A stretch of 55,593 bases of DNA from Gammaproteobacteria bacterium (lineage in GTDB: Bacteria > Pseudomonadota > Gammaproteobacteria > Steroidobacterales > Woeseiaceae), in NCBI GenBank assembly GCA_029864095.1, contig JAOTUB010000009.1:1-55593 (forward strand), written 5' to 3'. The notes under the pieces are model-generated. The model did no database searches. It worked only from the letters and a program-made list of their open reading frames with translations, and had not been told where the DNA came from. Each line of letters opens with the position of its first letter. Position 1 is the first letter of the stretch. Position numbers and translations under genes: made by a program. This document shows, piece by piece, positions 55,579 through 55,593 of the stretch.

Positions 55579-55593
55579 GATCCTTTACCTGGG

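Overview
The window is a gene-dense stretch of chromosome with fairly high GC (mid to upper 50s % by eye) from a gammaproteobacterium, most likely a marine, free-living one. Pointers are the ftsY-ftsE-ftsX-rpoH order, the hslV-hslU ... ubiE-ubiJ-ubiB block, fused full-length PntA, an EncFtn-type ferritin, and a Gram-negative 'dedicated sortase' locus of the kind known from marine proteobacteria. A Woeseiaceae-like lineage would fit, but I infer this from gene content only. There is no rRNA, tRNA, insertion sequence, prophage or CRISPR array; genes are packed, often with 4-nt start/stop overlaps, and GTG and TTG starts are common.

Layout. 1-2084: priA, its C-terminal end cut by the window edge. 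2.2-3.9 kb: a four-gene operon of ECF-type sigma factor, membrane-anchored anti-sigma-like protein, small acidic secreted protein and DUF3106 protein. 4.0-6.9 kb: pntAB transhydrogenase. 7.0-9.4 kb: HNH endonuclease, 5'-3' exonuclease and a fructosamine-kinase-family protein. 9.5-16.5 kb: hemH with a VOC protein, a conserved hypothetical, a FadI-type thiolase, a MATE exporter, DUF924 and two lipoproteins. 16.8-22.7 kb: gltBD glutamate synthase.

22.7-28.6 kb is the most distinctive part. A response regulator and a sensor kinase of the proteobacterial dedicated sortase type are read leftwards and coupled by an 11-nt overlap to an EncFtn-like ferritin without an encapsulation tail. Diverging from them are the single sortase substrate (VIT + vWA domains, C-terminal FPATA-type sorting signal) and its class GN sortase. 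The shared 147-bp gap holds a 21-bp-spaced direct repeat and a palindrome that could be the regulator's site.

28.5-36.2 kb: NUDIX hydrolase, SRPBCC protein, two more MATE exporters, a TMEM175-type channel, an acyl-CoA dehydrogenase coupled to an Mpo1-like membrane protein, a YiaD-like lipoprotein and a DUF3465 frame with no usable start codon. 36.2-39.8 kb: rpoH, preceded by a perfect CIRCE (HrcA) operator, then ftsX, ftsE, ftsY. 39.8-48.7 kb: rsmD, coaD, mutM, rpmG, rpmB, radC, coaBC, dut, a DUF4124 protein, pyrE, xthA, an AmpG-like transporter and a Rieske protein. 48.7-55.6 kb: a DUF6763-like protein, trmB, an acyltransferase, ubiB, ubiJ, ubiE, a DUF971 protein and hslU-hslV.

Three intergenic sites (7.7, 9.45 and 53.6 kb) carry the same roughly 30-bp core inside long inverted repeats whose arm sequences differ, which suggests a dispersed hairpin repeat family in this genome.
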